Below are positions 1-8,607 of a DNA stretch of 64,000 bases, in pieces. The notes under the pieces are model-generated. The model was not told the origin of the DNA. It worked only from the letters and a program-made list of their open reading frames with translations, and made no database searches. Position numbers and translations under genes: made by a program. Within the stretch, counting starts at the first letter, position 1; every line of letters starts with the position of its first letter. Source of the DNA: Pseudomonas deceptionensis (lineage in GTDB: Bacteria; Pseudomonadota; Gammaproteobacteria; Pseudomonadales; Pseudomonadaceae); the NCBI RefSeq assembly GCF_900106095.1, contig NZ_FNUD01000002.1, positions 4,113,501 through 4,177,500 of the forward strand, read 5' to 3'.

Positions 1-170
1 CGCAATTGCGCGGCAACGGCCTGGGCTTTTTCCCTATTGCGATCATTGATCACCACGATGGCGCCAGCGGCTCCCAAACCTCGGGCCAGTTCAAGCCCGA
101 TGCCCTTGCCTGAACCTGTGATCAGGGCCCTGCGGCCATTAAGCTGGAAGCTGTTGATATTGAATGACAT
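1..170 (-). CDS. SDR family oxidoreductase, N-terminal fragment (gluconate 5-dehydrogenase-like)
   Basis: The gene runs off the left edge, so only about 56 N-terminal residues are visible. They begin [20 protein letters not shown] and continue with the glycine-rich TGSxxGIG nucleotide-binding loop and an acidic end of beta-2 (VINDR), which identifies a short-chain dehydrogenase/reductase using NAD(P). The NxF-xLxGRxALITG start and the IND after beta-2 resemble gluconate 5-dehydrogenases, but the catalytic Ser-Tyr-Lys is outside the window, so the substrate is inferred. It is divergent from the LysR gene at 318, a typical regulator-target pairing. Confidence 0.8.
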   Translation of the reverse strand, partial: MSFNINSFQLNGRRALITGSGKGIGLELARGLGAAGAIVVINDRNREKAQAVAAQL

Positions 171-256
171 GCTGCTCTCCACAAACGGCCATTTATTATT
201 TTGAAGGCCTTGCAGCCACTTCACCTCAGGTGATGGATAGCGTCCAATCGTCATTC

Positions 257-272
257 ATGATCTTGTGATCAT
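257..272. promoter_or_regulatory. Inverted repeat in the SDR-LysR intergenic region, candidate LysR box
   Basis: ATGATC-TTGT-GATCAT is a perfect 6-bp-arm inverted repeat that also fits the T-N11-A LysR-box rule. It lies between the two divergent start codons (170 and 318), where LysR regulators usually bind to control themselves and the divergent gene. Assignment to this regulator is inferred from position. Confidence 0.4.
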
Positions 273-317
273 TTACCGTGATCAGCGCAATGGCGCCGTG
301 CATACCGGGAGCACCCA

Positions 318-1214
318 ATGGAAATAAAACACCTGCGATCATTTGTGACCCTGGCCGAGGAGCTGCACTTCGGCCGTGCGGCGCAACGGTTGTCCATCGT
401 ACAACCGGCCCTGAGCATGCAAATAAAGATGCTGGAAGAGGAGCTGGGGGTGCGCCTTTTCGAGCGTAACCGGCACTCGGTCACATTGACCGAAGTGGGC
501 ACCGTCTTCTTGCCACAGGCACGCGCAACCCTGAACCAGGCGGCCCATGCGGCGGACGTGGCCAAGGCTTGCGGGCGCGGGGAAATCGGCCGTGTGCGCC
601 TGGGCTTTGTGTCCTCGGTACTGCCGCACCTGCTGCCCACGCTGATCCGCGCGCTGCATGAGCGATTCCCGCGCATAGAACTGGAGCTCAAGGACATGCC
701 GGGCCCGGACCAGGCCGCGGCCCTCAAGAGCGGCCAGCTCGACTTCGGGCTGATGCGCTTGCCGGCCACCATCCCGGGCATCCAGACCCGCGAGGTGCTG
801 CGGGAAACCTTCATCATTGCCCTGCCCGGCGACCACCCGCTGGGCGCATGTGACACCCTGCACCCGACAGCACTCGCCCAACTGCCGGTATTCATCCTGG
901 CCAGGCGCTATGCACCCGGCTTTTACGATGAACTGATGCAGGCACTTACGCGCCAGGGCGTACAGCTGGAAATTGCCTCCGAGCTGGGCGAGTTCACCAC
1001 CATGCTCGCACTGGTTTCGGCCGGTTTAGGCGTGGGCTTGCTACCGGCCAATGCGGGGCGCGCGCTGCCCGCCAACGTCATCTCCAGGCCGCTGGAGCTG
1101 GGGGACTACCGCGCAACCACAGGCCTGGCGTGGACGGATTTGAACAGCGCAGTGAAAAGTACGGTGTTCAGCTTGATGAGCGAGTTGCTGCCGGAGCCAT
1201 CTGAGGGAACATGA
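318..1214 (+). CDS. LysR family transcriptional regulator
   Basis: The 298-residue protein has the LysR layout: an N-terminal winged helix-turn-helix (about residues 1-60; MEIKHLRSFVTLAEELHFGR start, 'RAAQRLSIVQPALSMQIKMLE' recognition region) and a periplasmic-binding-like effector domain from about residue 90. The sequence resembles the BenM/CatR subgroup that senses aromatic acids, but the ligand cannot be read from it. It is divergent from an SDR dehydrogenase gene, its likely target. The ATG at 318 gives the usual family N-terminus. Confidence 0.9.
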   Translation: MEIKHLRSFVTLAEELHFGRAAQRLSIVQPALSMQIKMLEEELGVRLFERNRHSVTLTEVGTVFLPQARATLNQAAHAADVAKACGRGEIGRVRLGFVSSVLPHLLPTLIRALHERFPRIELELKDMPGPDQAAALKSGQLDFGLMRLPATIPGIQTREVLRETFIIALPGDHPLGACDTLHPTALAQLPVFILARRYAPGFYDELMQALTRQGVQLEIASELGEFTTMLALVSAGLGVGLLPANAGRALPANVISRPLELGDYRATTGLAWTDLNSAVKSTVFSLMSELLPEPSEGT

Positions 1215-1242
1215 TGACCGCCAGGGGCCTCTACCACGCCGG

Positions 1243-4080
1243 CTAGAATTTGGTCTGCAACCCCATGCGCAGCGTGCGCCCCGGAGCGGGCATAAAACTC
1301 TGTGCCAGCGGGTCCAGGTAATAACGGTCGGTCAGGTTCTGCAAGGACACGTTCAGGGTGGTGTGATCCTTCAACTTGTAGTTGAGGAACAGATCAAAAA
1401 GCGCTACCTGGTGATAGACCAATTGCGGCGTAGTGGCGCCGGTTTGCCATTCATTGTCGGCCTTGACGGTTGGACCCGAGGTATAGGTTGCTCGCCCTCC
1501 GACTGTCAGCGTCTGATCAAAAAAGCGCAGGCCCGTGGTCAGGTTCGCCGCGAAGCGTGGCGGGTTTTGCGTGTTGGAGTAAGAGCCCATAAAACTGCCC
1601 GGCGTACAGTTCGGTGTTTTGCTCAAATCCTGATAGGGGTTGGAGCTGGCACGCAAACGCGCGGCGAAGGTCGCATCGCAGGTCTCGGTCTTGAGGTAGT
1701 AAGTGGATGAGAAATCAGCGAACACGCGGCCCGCGTCATAGCGTGACTGCAACTCCAGACCGCTGGTTTTGAAGCTGTCGGTATTGCTGAACTGCATCAG
1801 GCCCATCAGCCCCGGGCTGGGATCGTAATAGCGGGTGATGTAGTTCTTGATGGTGTTGTTGAAGTAGGCAACCTTGATGGCCGCCGAGTCGTTGTCCACC
1901 AGCAGGCTTTTTTGCAGGGTGCTGGCACCGATCTCCCAGTTGCTTGAGCGCTCCGGTTTCAGACCCTTGCCGGGCATGGTCTGCAAGACGCCCTGGCTGG
2001 TTTCGAACAGTGAGGGCATGCGCAGGCCCTGGGTGTAAGACGCATAAAAGAACGTGTCCGGCGCCAGCTCAACGTTGAAACCGATGGCAGGAGCAAATGC
2101 ACCACCGCTGTCGCTTTGTTTGCCGGAATACTCATAACCGCTGACCACCTCGCCTGTCTGAGACGGATACACCGTCGACTCGGTGGCACCAAAGTCGCTG
2201 TAGCGCGTGCCCTCGAAAGGGAAATTGGTGTTGTTGAAGACGATACCGTTATTCAGCCGAGGGTCCGTGGCATCGGTGTACTGACCGTTCTGATCCGGGA
2301 ACCACATCATGTTGCCGTAGGTTTGCGGGCTGAAGACCCTCAGGTACCTCAACTCGCGCTCCTCTCTCAACGCCGTCGAGTGAGCAACGTGATCCTTGGT
2401 ACGGTAGTAGGTATAACGACCGCCACCCCACAGCGTGAGGCGGTCGAGGGGCTGGAACTCCAGCTTGCCGTGCAGGCTGAATTCCTGCCTGGAACCATCG
2501 CGCAGGCTGCGGTTGGCGTTGATGTCATCCTGGTTGGTGACCACACCTTTTTGCGGGCGCAACTCCTCGACCTGGAACGACCCGCCCACATCCAGCTTCA
2601 GATCGCCGTGGTCCGTCTCGAACCGTGAGGTATTGGCCAGGTCGCCGCCAATGCGCCGGTCGGCCTGGCGGGTCCAGTTGCGGTCCGAGCGATAGGCCTG
2701 CGAAACCGGCGCCAGCACCGAGGTCAAATTGCTGGTTTGGGCATCCGTCATCCACAGGTTGGCTGTCAGGTCCACTAACGGGTTGCCGCTTGGCAGGTAG
2801 TTGTAGCGGGCCGTGTAGGTATCGATTTTGGTGTGGCCCAGCGGGTACTGGTAGATGCCCCCGGTGCCGAAACGGAAAATGTCCGATGGCATGATTTCGC
2901 CAATATGGCCGTCGTATCGGCGGTAGCCCAGATCCAGCGTATGGTCGTCTGCCGGGCGTATGGTGGTTTTGATCAGGTACGAGTCGGTCTCTGCCGATGA
3001 GTTGAGCACTTCTTCACCGGGGTTGTAGGTGGTGGCGACGGTCATGTCTTCACGGCCATAGCGGTCATAAGTGCGGTAGCGGTCCTGGCCTTTTTTGCCG
3101 GCGAAATAGTTGCCCTGATTGCGATGCGCATACGCCGCCACCACATCGAAGTAGTCATGGGTATAGGCGAACGCGGCGCTGCCGGACTGCGCTTCGGAAC
3201 CGAACAGGCCACCACGGTCCCTGTGTGGCTCCGAGTACAGTCTTTCGGTGGCGGAGTGGCCGTCGCGAGAGGCGGGAGCCACACCGTTGTTCCACACATC
3301 GCCCTTCAAGCGCAGGCCGACCGTTTTGCCATCGCGCAAAATGTCGTCCACGCCGAGGGTGCGCATTTTGACTGTGCCGCCGATAGCGCTCGATGTGAGG
3401 CTCGGCCCCTTGTCGATGGTGATATCACTGATCAGGTCAGGGTCGATGTAGCTGCGCTGCTGAGTACCGGCATAACCTCGATAGACATCCAGCGCCTGCT
3501 GCGAACCGTCGACCGTCACCGCCACCCGGCTTTGCCCTTGAATGCCGCGGATGTTCACATCCAGGCCACCGCCATTGCGGCTGTCCCCCACCTGCACGCC
3601 CGGCTGGCCTTTAAGCACATCGCCCACCGAAACCACGCCAAAGCGTTGCATGTCTTCGCTGGAGATATACACAGTCGACCGGGGCGCCGAGTAAACCTGC
3701 TCGATGGCAGGGTCTTCGCCCGTGACTTTCTGCGCGGGCAGTACCACGCCCCCTCCCCCCTGAAACAACTCGACGCTGCCGTCCACCCGGCGCTGATAGC
3801 TCAGACCGGTCCCCGCCAACAGCCGTGTCAGCCCCGCCTCGGTGCTGAAGTCACCCTGCAGACCCTTGCTGCTCTTGCCCGCCGTCAGCGTCGAACTGCC
3901 GGCCATGCTGATTCGCGCCTGCACGCCGAAACGCGAGAGCGCCTGATCCAGCGGGCCGGCATCGATGTTGAAGTGCTGACGCTCATCAGCCGCAAAAACG
4001 ACTGCGCTGCAAAGCGGTTGCAGGCCAAGCAAAAGCAGGCCAAAGGTGCGGGCGCATAAAACACTTGCGGGGGAAATCAT
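1243..4080 (-). CDS. TonB-dependent receptor with N-terminal signalling domain, HasR-like (heme/hemophore family)
   Basis: This outer-membrane receptor of about 945 residues has a signal peptide (residues 1-29), a secretin/TonB short N-terminal domain (about 33-105, 'NIDAGPLDQALSRFG'), a TonB plug with the 'LKGQPGVQVGDSRNGGG' segment, and a beta-barrel ending in Phe as BAM substrates do. The plug and barrel resemble the hemoglobin/transferrin/lactoferrin receptor family, closest in style to HasR. I chose the ATG at 4080 because it follows CAGGAG and starts a signal peptide; the frame is open further upstream. The STN domain contacts a FecR-type anti-sigma, and both that gene and an ECF sigma lie directly upstream on the same strand. 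No hemophore gene (hasA) is visible next to it, so the ligand is inferred. Confidence 0.85.
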   Translation of the reverse strand: MISPASVLCARTFGLLLLGLQPLCSAVVFAADERQHFNIDAGPLDQALSRFGVQARISMAGSSTLTAGKSSKGLQGDFSTEAGLTRLLAGTGLSYQRRVDGSVELFQGGGGVVLPAQKVTGEDPAIEQVYSAPRSTVYISSEDMQRFGVVSVGDVLKGQPGVQVGDSRNGGGLDVNIRGIQGQSRVAVTVDGSQQALDVYRGYAGTQQRSYIDPDLISDITIDKGPSLTSSAIGGTVKMRTLGVDDILRDGKTVGLRLKGDVWNNGVAPASRDGHSATERLYSEPHRDRGGLFGSEAQSGSAAFAYTHDYFDVVAAYAHRNQGNYFAGKKGQDRYRTYDRYGREDMTVATTYNPGEEVLNSSAETDSYLIKTTIRPADDHTLDLGYRRYDGHIGEIMPSDIFRFGTGGIYQYPLGHTKIDTYTARYNYLPSGNPLVDLTANLWMTDAQTSNLTSVLAPVSQAYRSDRNWTRQADRRIGGDLANTSRFETDHGDLKLDVGGSFQVEELRPQKGVVTNQDDINANRSLRDGSRQEFSLHGKLEFQPLDRLTLWGGGRYTYYRTKDHVAHSTALREERELRYLRVFSPQTYGNMMWFPDQNGQYTDATDPRLNNGIVFNNTNFPFEGTRYSDFGATESTVYPSQTGEVVSGYEYSGKQSDSGGAFAPAIGFNVELAPDTFFYASYTQGLRMPSLFETSQGVLQTMPGKGLKPERSSNWEIGASTLQKSLLVDNDSAAIKVAYFNNTIKNYITRYYDPSPGLMGLMQFSNTDSFKTSGLELQSRYDAGRVFADFSSTYYLKTETCDATFAARLRASSNPYQDLSKTPNCTPGSFMGSYSNTQNPPRFAANLTTGLRFFDQTLTVGGRATYTSGPTVKADNEWQTGATTPQLVYHQVALFDLFLNYKLKDHTTLNVSLQNLTDRYYLDPLAQSFMPAPGRTLRMGLQTKF

Positions 4081-4100
4081 GCAGGGCTCCTGGAGGTGAA

Positions 4101-4122
4101 GACCCACCTGTTTCGGTGGGTT
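4101..4122 (-). promoter_or_regulatory. Stem-loop in the leader of the TonB receptor gene
   Basis: ACCCACC-gaaaca-GGTGGGT forms a 7-bp stem just upstream of the ribosome-binding site of the receptor, in the 97-bp gap after the anti-sigma gene. It lacks a T-run, so it may act as an mRNA processing or translation-control hairpin rather than a terminator. Function is not established. Confidence 0.35.
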
Positions 4123-4177
4123 ATTCCTAAAGGCCCCGCCAGATTCAAAAAACTGTCGTGCAGAACAAAAAATAATT

Positions 4178-5143
4178 TCAGACCGGCACCACGGTGACCC
4201 AAAAGCGGGTCCGTCGCTCGATGCGCACGGGCAACGCATGGGCGACCAACGCCAGCGCCGCATCGGTGTCATCCAGCTCAAAGCTGCCCGTCACGCGCAA
4301 GGCCGCGACCTGCTGGCTGCAGCGCAAAACACCTGGGCGGTACCGTGAAAGCTCGGCCAGCAGAGCATCCAGACGCATGCGCTCAGCCGGTAAAATACTG
4401 CGCAGCCAGGCCTGAGCCAGAAACCCGTCGGTGAGACTTGCAGGGTGGATACCCTGAGCATCCACCCGCGTTCGCCAGCCGGCCTCCAGCAACAATGGCC
4501 CCCGGTTATGACGCGAGCTGACCTGCACCAGACCGCGCAATACTGTCACCTGAGTACCCTGCCGATCATGGCGCACCAGCAGATTGGCGCCACGGGCGTG
4601 CAACACGGCATCGGGCGTGACCAGTTGCAATGAGCCTGATTCGGCCCCCGCATTCAGCGCCAGTTCGCCTTCGATCAACTGCACTTGGCTATGGTCTGTG
4701 CGCCCATCCACGTTGGCCGCACTGGCAGTGTTCAACCATAACAAAGTGCCATCGGCCAGCCGCCACTGACGGCGCTCGCCGGTGGCGGTGCGATAGCTGG
4801 CCAGCGCTGAACGCACGAGCGTGGACTCCGCGCCCTGCCAGCAAACCCCGCCCAGCAAACTGATTGCCAACAGGCACTTGAGTACCTGCCTGCGGCGCTG
4901 CGGGTCTACACCGGCAGACTCCAGAGCCCTGCGCGCCGCAGGGTCGGACAAGAGACTCGCTCCGGGCTGCAACAACAGCGGCAGGCTGCTGACACGCTGC
5001 CAGGCGTATTCGTGGTCGGTGCTTGCCTGGCGCCATTGCTGCAAGGCCAGGTGGTCAGCCGCACTCATAAGCCCGGACTGCATGCGCACCATCCAGTCGA
5101 TGGCCATATCCCGGACACGGGGGTTAACTGAAACGCGGCTCAT
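4178..5143 (-). CDS. FecR family anti-sigma regulator
   Basis: The protein has 321 residues. The first 50 match the FecR N-terminal cytoplasmic domain (DUF4880: 'AIDWMVRMQSGLMSAADHLALQQWR'), which binds the ECF sigma factor. A single membrane segment lies near residue 90 ('CLLAISLLGGVCW'), followed by the periplasmic FecR domain ('TGERRQWRLADGTLLWLNTAS') and a C-terminal STN-like region that contacts the receptor. The start codon overlaps the sigma-factor stop (ATGA), so the two are translationally coupled. It passes the receptor-occupancy signal to the sigma factor. Confidence 0.9.
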   Translation of the reverse strand: MSRVSVNPRVRDMAIDWMVRMQSGLMSAADHLALQQWRQASTDHEYAWQRVSSLPLLLQPGASLLSDPAARRALESAGVDPQRRRQVLKCLLAISLLGGVCWQGAESTLVRSALASYRTATGERRQWRLADGTLLWLNTASAANVDGRTDHSQVQLIEGELALNAGAESGSLQLVTPDAVLHARGANLLVRHDRQGTQVTVLRGLVQVSSRHNRGPLLLEAGWRTRVDAQGIHPASLTDGFLAQAWLRSILPAERMRLDALLAELSRYRPGVLRCSQQVAALRVTGSFELDDTDAALALVAHALPVRIERRTRFWVTVVPV

Positions 5144-5646
5144 TCGAAACGGCTCGCGTAGCAGACACTGAACGCCTTGCCCATTGCCCGCTGCACCTGG
5201 GCCACGCTTAAACTCAATTGTGCGGCGATTTGCGGGTAGGTCAGGCCATCAAGCTGGGACAAAAAGAAAATATGCCGCACTTTGGTTGATAGCCCAATCA
5301 GCAGCGAGTCGAGTTGCAACAGGGTTTCGATCGTCAGGCAGCGGTCTTCGGGCGAAGGCTCCTGGGCCACTGGCCGCGCAGCCAGCGCTTCAAGATAAGC
5401 CCGTTCGATCGCCTGGCGACGCCAGCGGTTGATCAGCAGGCCATTGGCAATCGTCGCAAGAAACGCCATGGGCTGGCGCAACTCCCTTGCATCGTGCTCT
5501 GAGCGCAACACGCGGATAAACGTGTCGTGAGCCAGGTCCTCTGCATCGGCGCGGTGCCCCAGTCGCCGATGCAGCCAACCCTGCAGCCAACCATGATGAT
5601 TCGCATACAGCTGTTCGACGGGCGAGACGATCCTGTCGTGAGACAT
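5140..5646 (-). CDS. ECF sigma-70 factor, FecI-like (iron-starvation type)
   Basis: The 168-residue protein has the sigma region 2 ('GHRADAEDLAHDTFIRVL') and region 4 ('LTYPQIAAQLSLSVAQVQRAM') of FecI-type sigma factors, which drive the adjacent TonB-receptor gene. I chose the ATG at 5646 (MSHDRIVSP) because it gives the family's normal length; an in-frame upstream extension is unlikely to be coding. A Fur-box-like sequence lies just upstream, fitting repression in iron-replete cells. It heads the sigma/anti-sigma/receptor unit. Confidence 0.9.
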   Translation of the reverse strand: MSHDRIVSPVEQLYANHHGWLQGWLHRRLGHRADAEDLAHDTFIRVLRSEHDARELRQPMAFLATIANGLLINRWRRQAIERAYLEALAARPVAQEPSPEDRCLTIETLLQLDSLLIGLSTKVRHIFFLSQLDGLTYPQIAAQLSLSVAQVQRAMGKAFSVCYASRFE

Positions 5647-5662
5647 GTGAAATTCGCTTGAT

Positions 5663-5681
5663 GTTAATGATAATTCTTCGC
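5663..5681. promoter_or_regulatory. Fur-box-like site upstream of the ECF sigma gene
   Basis: The 19 bases match 14 of 19 positions of the classical Fur consensus, including an uninterrupted AATGATAAT. It sits about 17 bases upstream of the sigma-factor start codon. Fur control of iron-starvation sigma genes is well established in pseudomonads; the site itself is judged by eye. Confidence 0.55.
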
Positions 5682-5929
5682 ATCTTATTGTTTGTAACGG
5701 ACTCTTGTACAGCGCCCGCGCTGATTCGAGGGTTTTCAAACAGGTCAATCGCGGCGCTTCGCAGCCAATCCGTAAGGAGCATCGCCTTGAATGGTGGTGC
5801 GATAGCGCTTGCGCCGCAGGTGGCTTGGGCAGCCGGCAGGGAACTACCGTGCTAGAGCCTGTCCAATCAAGCTCATATCGTTCATGCGCAGGAACCCGGG
5901 ATGCAAATGATGAATAAGCAGGAAGAAGG

Positions 5930-6097
5930 ATGAGTACTAAAACAAACCACGGCTGGGTCTGGGCTTACCGCAAGATTCGCGGCTTGCAATGCTCGCGAAT
6001 GACTGCGGCTTACAGGGCGACGCTGTACGTGATGCGAGGTGATACGGGCATATTTCACAGCGATATCAGCTGGCAAAAAAACCGCATCCGACGCTGA
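5930..6097 (+). CDS. Possible 55-residue protein of unknown function
   Basis: In the 494-bp gap between the sigma gene and the DUF2938 gene, the only candidate is a 55-codon frame (start MSTKTNHGWVWAYRK, basic C-terminus) with AGGAAGAAGG directly before the ATG. A 10-codon frame (MQMMNKQEEG) ends on the same ATG (ATGA overlap). I recognise no family. Length and the purine-rich ribosome-binding site are the only support, so it may be non-coding. Confidence 0.2.
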   Translation: MSTKTNHGWVWAYRKIRGLQCSRMTAAYRATLYVMRGDTGIFHSDISWQKNRIRR

Positions 6098-6140
6098 ACC
6101 GTCGCACATATTGTGATGTGCTGCCCTCCTCTGGAGAGGC

Positions 6141-6668
6141 TCACCCCAGGCATTGCGGCGCAGGAAAGAGCAACATCAGCAGCCAGCCGGCTGCATAGAG
6201 CCCAAGTCCGAACGTCAGATGCGCAATAAGGCTTCTGCGCCTTGCTGCGCTTGGCACCGCAGTTCTCGACGCTGCAATGCCGAGGCCGAACGCGGGCTGC
6301 ATGATAAAAAAGGGGGCAATGACACTGATCAAGCCAGTCAACAGCGCGGGCATCAGGGACGGATTGCATAGCCAGCCCAGCCCTTGGCCCCCCAAAAGCG
6401 CCATCGCGAAGACGCAGCCAGTGATGTAATGAAACACCCAGCCAACCAGGCGTTCATGCCTGACACGGGGCGCCGCCACAATAGAGGCGTGTCGAAACTG
6501 CCCATGCAGCATGTGCCCCAACCAGCGACCGACGAGCCCATAGTCGATCGACGCCGAGCCAAATACTCGCGCTCGAATCAACGCTGATACGTCCATGATC
6601 AGTGTGGCTGCCATTCCAACAAACAGAATGCGCAATAGCGTCTCACCTGCTTCCATGATATTTCCCAT
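6141..6668 (-). CDS. DUF2938 family membrane protein
   Basis: The 175-residue protein has four or five hydrophobic segments and the DUF2938 pattern: an early 'GMAATLIMDVSALIRARVFG', 'DYGLVGRWLGHMLHGQF', a 'GWVFHYITGCVFA' stretch and 'MQPAFGLGIAASRTAVP'. Its function is unknown. It is divergent from a MerR-type regulator 67 bp away, a common pairing for this family. The alternative ATG at 6656 would shorten it by four residues. Confidence 0.85.
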   Translation of the reverse strand: MGNIMEAGETLLRILFVGMAATLIMDVSALIRARVFGSASIDYGLVGRWLGHMLHGQFRHASIVAAPRVRHERLVGWVFHYITGCVFAMALLGGQGLGWLCNPSLMPALLTGLISVIAPFFIMQPAFGLGIAASRTAVPSAARRRSLIAHLTFGLGLYAAGWLLMLLFPAPQCLG

Positions 6669-6713
6669 AGCCTTAAGCCTGATCTGGCGGTTTGATCCCG
6701 GCAGTCTGCAAGT

Positions 6714-6727
6714 TCAAGTCGACTTGA
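6714..6727. promoter_or_regulatory. Palindromic MerR-type operator between DUF2938 and the MerR gene
   Basis: TCAAGTCGACTTGA is a perfect 14-bp palindrome 9 bases before the MerR start codon. It resembles operators of the MerR superfamily such as the SoxR box (CCTCAAGT-TAACTTGAGG type), with CTTGA/TCAAG arms. It most likely controls both divergent genes through the adjacent regulator. Confidence 0.55.
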
Positions 6728-6735
6728 GGTCAAGC

Positions 6736-7176
6736 ATGAAAGAGATGAACATCGGTGAAGTCGCAAAACGTTCCGGCCTGCCGGCTTCAACCCTGCGCTA
6801 CTACGAAGAAAAAGGTCTGATCCGCTCAATAGGTCGTCGCGGGCTCACCCGTGTATTTCGGGCGGACGTACTCCAGCAGCTGTCCTTGATTGCCCTAGGG
6901 CAAGCTGCGGCGTTTTCATTGGACGACATCGCCACCATGCTGGACGCGGACGGTCAGCCCGCCATCGATCACCAGCGTCTCACAGACAAGGCAGACGAAC
7001 TGGACCGCACCATCGAACGCCTCAGCGCCGTACGAGACGAACTGCGACGTGCTGCGGCCTGCCCGGCTCCGCGTCATATCGAATGCTCGAAATTTCAGAA
7101 AATGCTCAACGATGTCAGAACAGTGGGCGTGGTCAGAAAAAACAAGGGCGATATTTCGGCTTTTGACAAGGATTGA
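6736..7176 (+). CDS. MerR family transcriptional regulator
   Basis: The 146-residue protein starts MKEMNIGEVAKRSGLPASTL, a standard MerR winged helix ('TLRYYEEKGLIRSIGRRGLTRVF'), followed by a dimerisation helix (about residues 80-115) and a C-terminal tail. The tail holds two cysteines (ACPAPRHIEC), which could serve in sensing, but there is no recognisable metal-site pattern. Starting at 6736 gives the normal N-terminus; the frame is open upstream. It is divergent from the DUF2938 gene and is inferred to control it. Confidence 0.85.
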   Translation: MKEMNIGEVAKRSGLPASTLRYYEEKGLIRSIGRRGLTRVFRADVLQQLSLIALGQAAAFSLDDIATMLDADGQPAIDHQRLTDKADELDRTIERLSAVRDELRRAAACPAPRHIECSKFQKMLNDVRTVGVVRKNKGDISAFDKD

Positions 7177-7245
7177 ACAACTGATGTGATTTATTGAGCG
7201 CCAGGTAGAGCTGAACTTTTCTGCTTTCTTGGCAACACTCAGTGA

Positions 7246-8307
7246 GTGCAAAAATTGAAGCGCACAGTTTCCCCCTTGGTTATTTCAAAACGTTTAACGT
7301 TTAAGAGGGTCGCGCTTTGCTCAGGTGTCACCTTCGCGCTTCTGCTGATTGCTGGTGGTTACTGGATATGCACACCTCCCTCACCTTATGTGCCTCTGAG
7401 CACTCTGGACTCCGCGTCGGTGTCCATGATCGCTGTGGGCGATCAAGGCAGCGGCAAGCTGCAGCAATGGCGAGTAGGCCAAGCCATGGAGAAAGTTGCA
7501 TCCAATGAGGGGCGGCTGAACATGGTGGTGTTTCTAGGGGACAACTTTTACGGCAACTCGTTAACCAGTACCCATGACCTTAGTTGGCAAACCAAGTTCG
7601 AGCGGGTCTATTGGGGCCACTGGCTCAGCCATGTGCCGTTCTACGCAGTGTTGGGTAACCATGATTACCCCGTGTCGCAAAAGTATGAGATCGAGTACGG
7701 GCAACAGCATAAGGGCTCAGGCCGCTGGCAGATGCCTGCGAGCTCTTACGTCAAGGATTTCGGTGATGTGAATGGGCGGCCATTGGTGCGAATGGTGTTC
7801 CTTGATACATCGGCGCCGCGCGAAACCTTTCAACAGCAAATTGACTTGATTGATCAAGCGTTTCAGGCGGAGGGAGAGCCCCCTGTATGGCGAATCGTTG
7901 CGTCCCATCACCCAATACGCAATCAAGGCCAGCATGGTGAAGACCCGGATCTGGTTGCCAGGCTTTTGCCTGCGTTAGAACGTAACAACGTTGATATGCT
8001 TCTATCAGGACATGATCACAATCAGCAATTGCTGTTGCGCACAGGGGAGCCTGCATGGGTCATTTCCGGTGCTGGAGGCCAGACCCTTTATGCCCTCAAT
8101 ATGCCTGCGCTTGATAGTACGTTCACCACGTCGCGAGCCGGATTTGCCAAACTCGACCTGGATGCCCACCGGCTACGGTTAGCTTATTACGATGATCGAG
8201 GTGACCTGGAAGCTGGCTATCACTGGGCTAGAGAATGCCCGTGGATGGCCAAAGGTTGTTTACTGCGCGATGAGCCGCAACGGACTGGCGTGCAGTTAGC
8301 ACAGTGA
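7246..8307 (+). CDS. Membrane-anchored metallophosphoesterase (purple acid phosphatase-like)
   Basis: The protein has about 353 residues with a GTG start. A hydrophobic segment at about residues 22-42 would anchor it or act as a signal. The calcineurin-like phosphoesterase motifs follow in order: GDQGSG, GDNFY, GNHDYP, 'ASHHP' and 'GHDHNQQ', giving the two-metal site. The layout matches tartrate-resistant/purple acid phosphatases acting outside the cytoplasm on phosphomonoesters. No operon partner is evident. Confidence 0.85.
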   Translation: MQKLKRTVSPLVISKRLTFKRVALCSGVTFALLLIAGGYWICTPPSPYVPLSTLDSASVSMIAVGDQGSGKLQQWRVGQAMEKVASNEGRLNMVVFLGDNFYGNSLTSTHDLSWQTKFERVYWGHWLSHVPFYAVLGNHDYPVSQKYEIEYGQQHKGSGRWQMPASSYVKDFGDVNGRPLVRMVFLDTSAPRETFQQQIDLIDQAFQAEGEPPVWRIVASHHPIRNQGQHGEDPDLVARLLPALERNNVDMLLSGHDHNQQLLLRTGEPAWVISGAGGQTLYALNMPALDSTFTTSRAGFAKLDLDAHRLRLAYYDDRGDLEAGYHWARECPWMAKGCLLRDEPQRTGVQLAQ

Positions 8308-8489
8308 ATCGATGTAGTCCTTGCTGGCATGAGGGTAAAAACGCAAGGAGCCGAGGCTTTGGGCGGCTAAAGAGCCCTCAAGAACTGAGAGGAGCTTCGG
8401 CACCTTCCTGATCCGTCACTCTGCGGGCAGCGTGCACACCCAATCAGAAAAAATAATGACGTTTTTCAGCCGAAACCCTACAATAAAAT

Positions 8490-8513
8490 TGTACATTTAA
8501 TTATTCTTGTACA
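8490..8513. promoter_or_regulatory. Direct repeat TGTACA-N12-TGTACA, LitR/PplR-type light-box
   Basis: Two exact TGTACA hexamers are separated by exactly 12 bases, 95 bases upstream of the photolyase start. This is the T(G/A)TACA-N12-TGTA(C/T)A pattern I recall for promoters controlled by the B12-dependent MerR-family photosensor LitR (PplR) in Pseudomonas putida. The second hexamer is also the centre of a 16-bp palindrome, ATTCTTGTACAAGAAT. The rest of the 300-bp gap (8308-8607) shows no gene. No litR gene is in this window, so the regulator would act in trans. Confidence 0.65.
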
Positions 8514-8607
8514 AGAATTAGCGCCCTCCCCTCATAAAAAACGCTGTGTGGATTAAATCTACGAAGTCATCGGGCCTTTGCGCTCACCATCAACTGGAGC
8601 CTGCTTG

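Noticed and set aside
3124..4059. 311-codon frame opposite the TonB receptor gene
   Set aside because: Antisense to a clear receptor with signal peptide and plug domain; no recognisable domains of its own.
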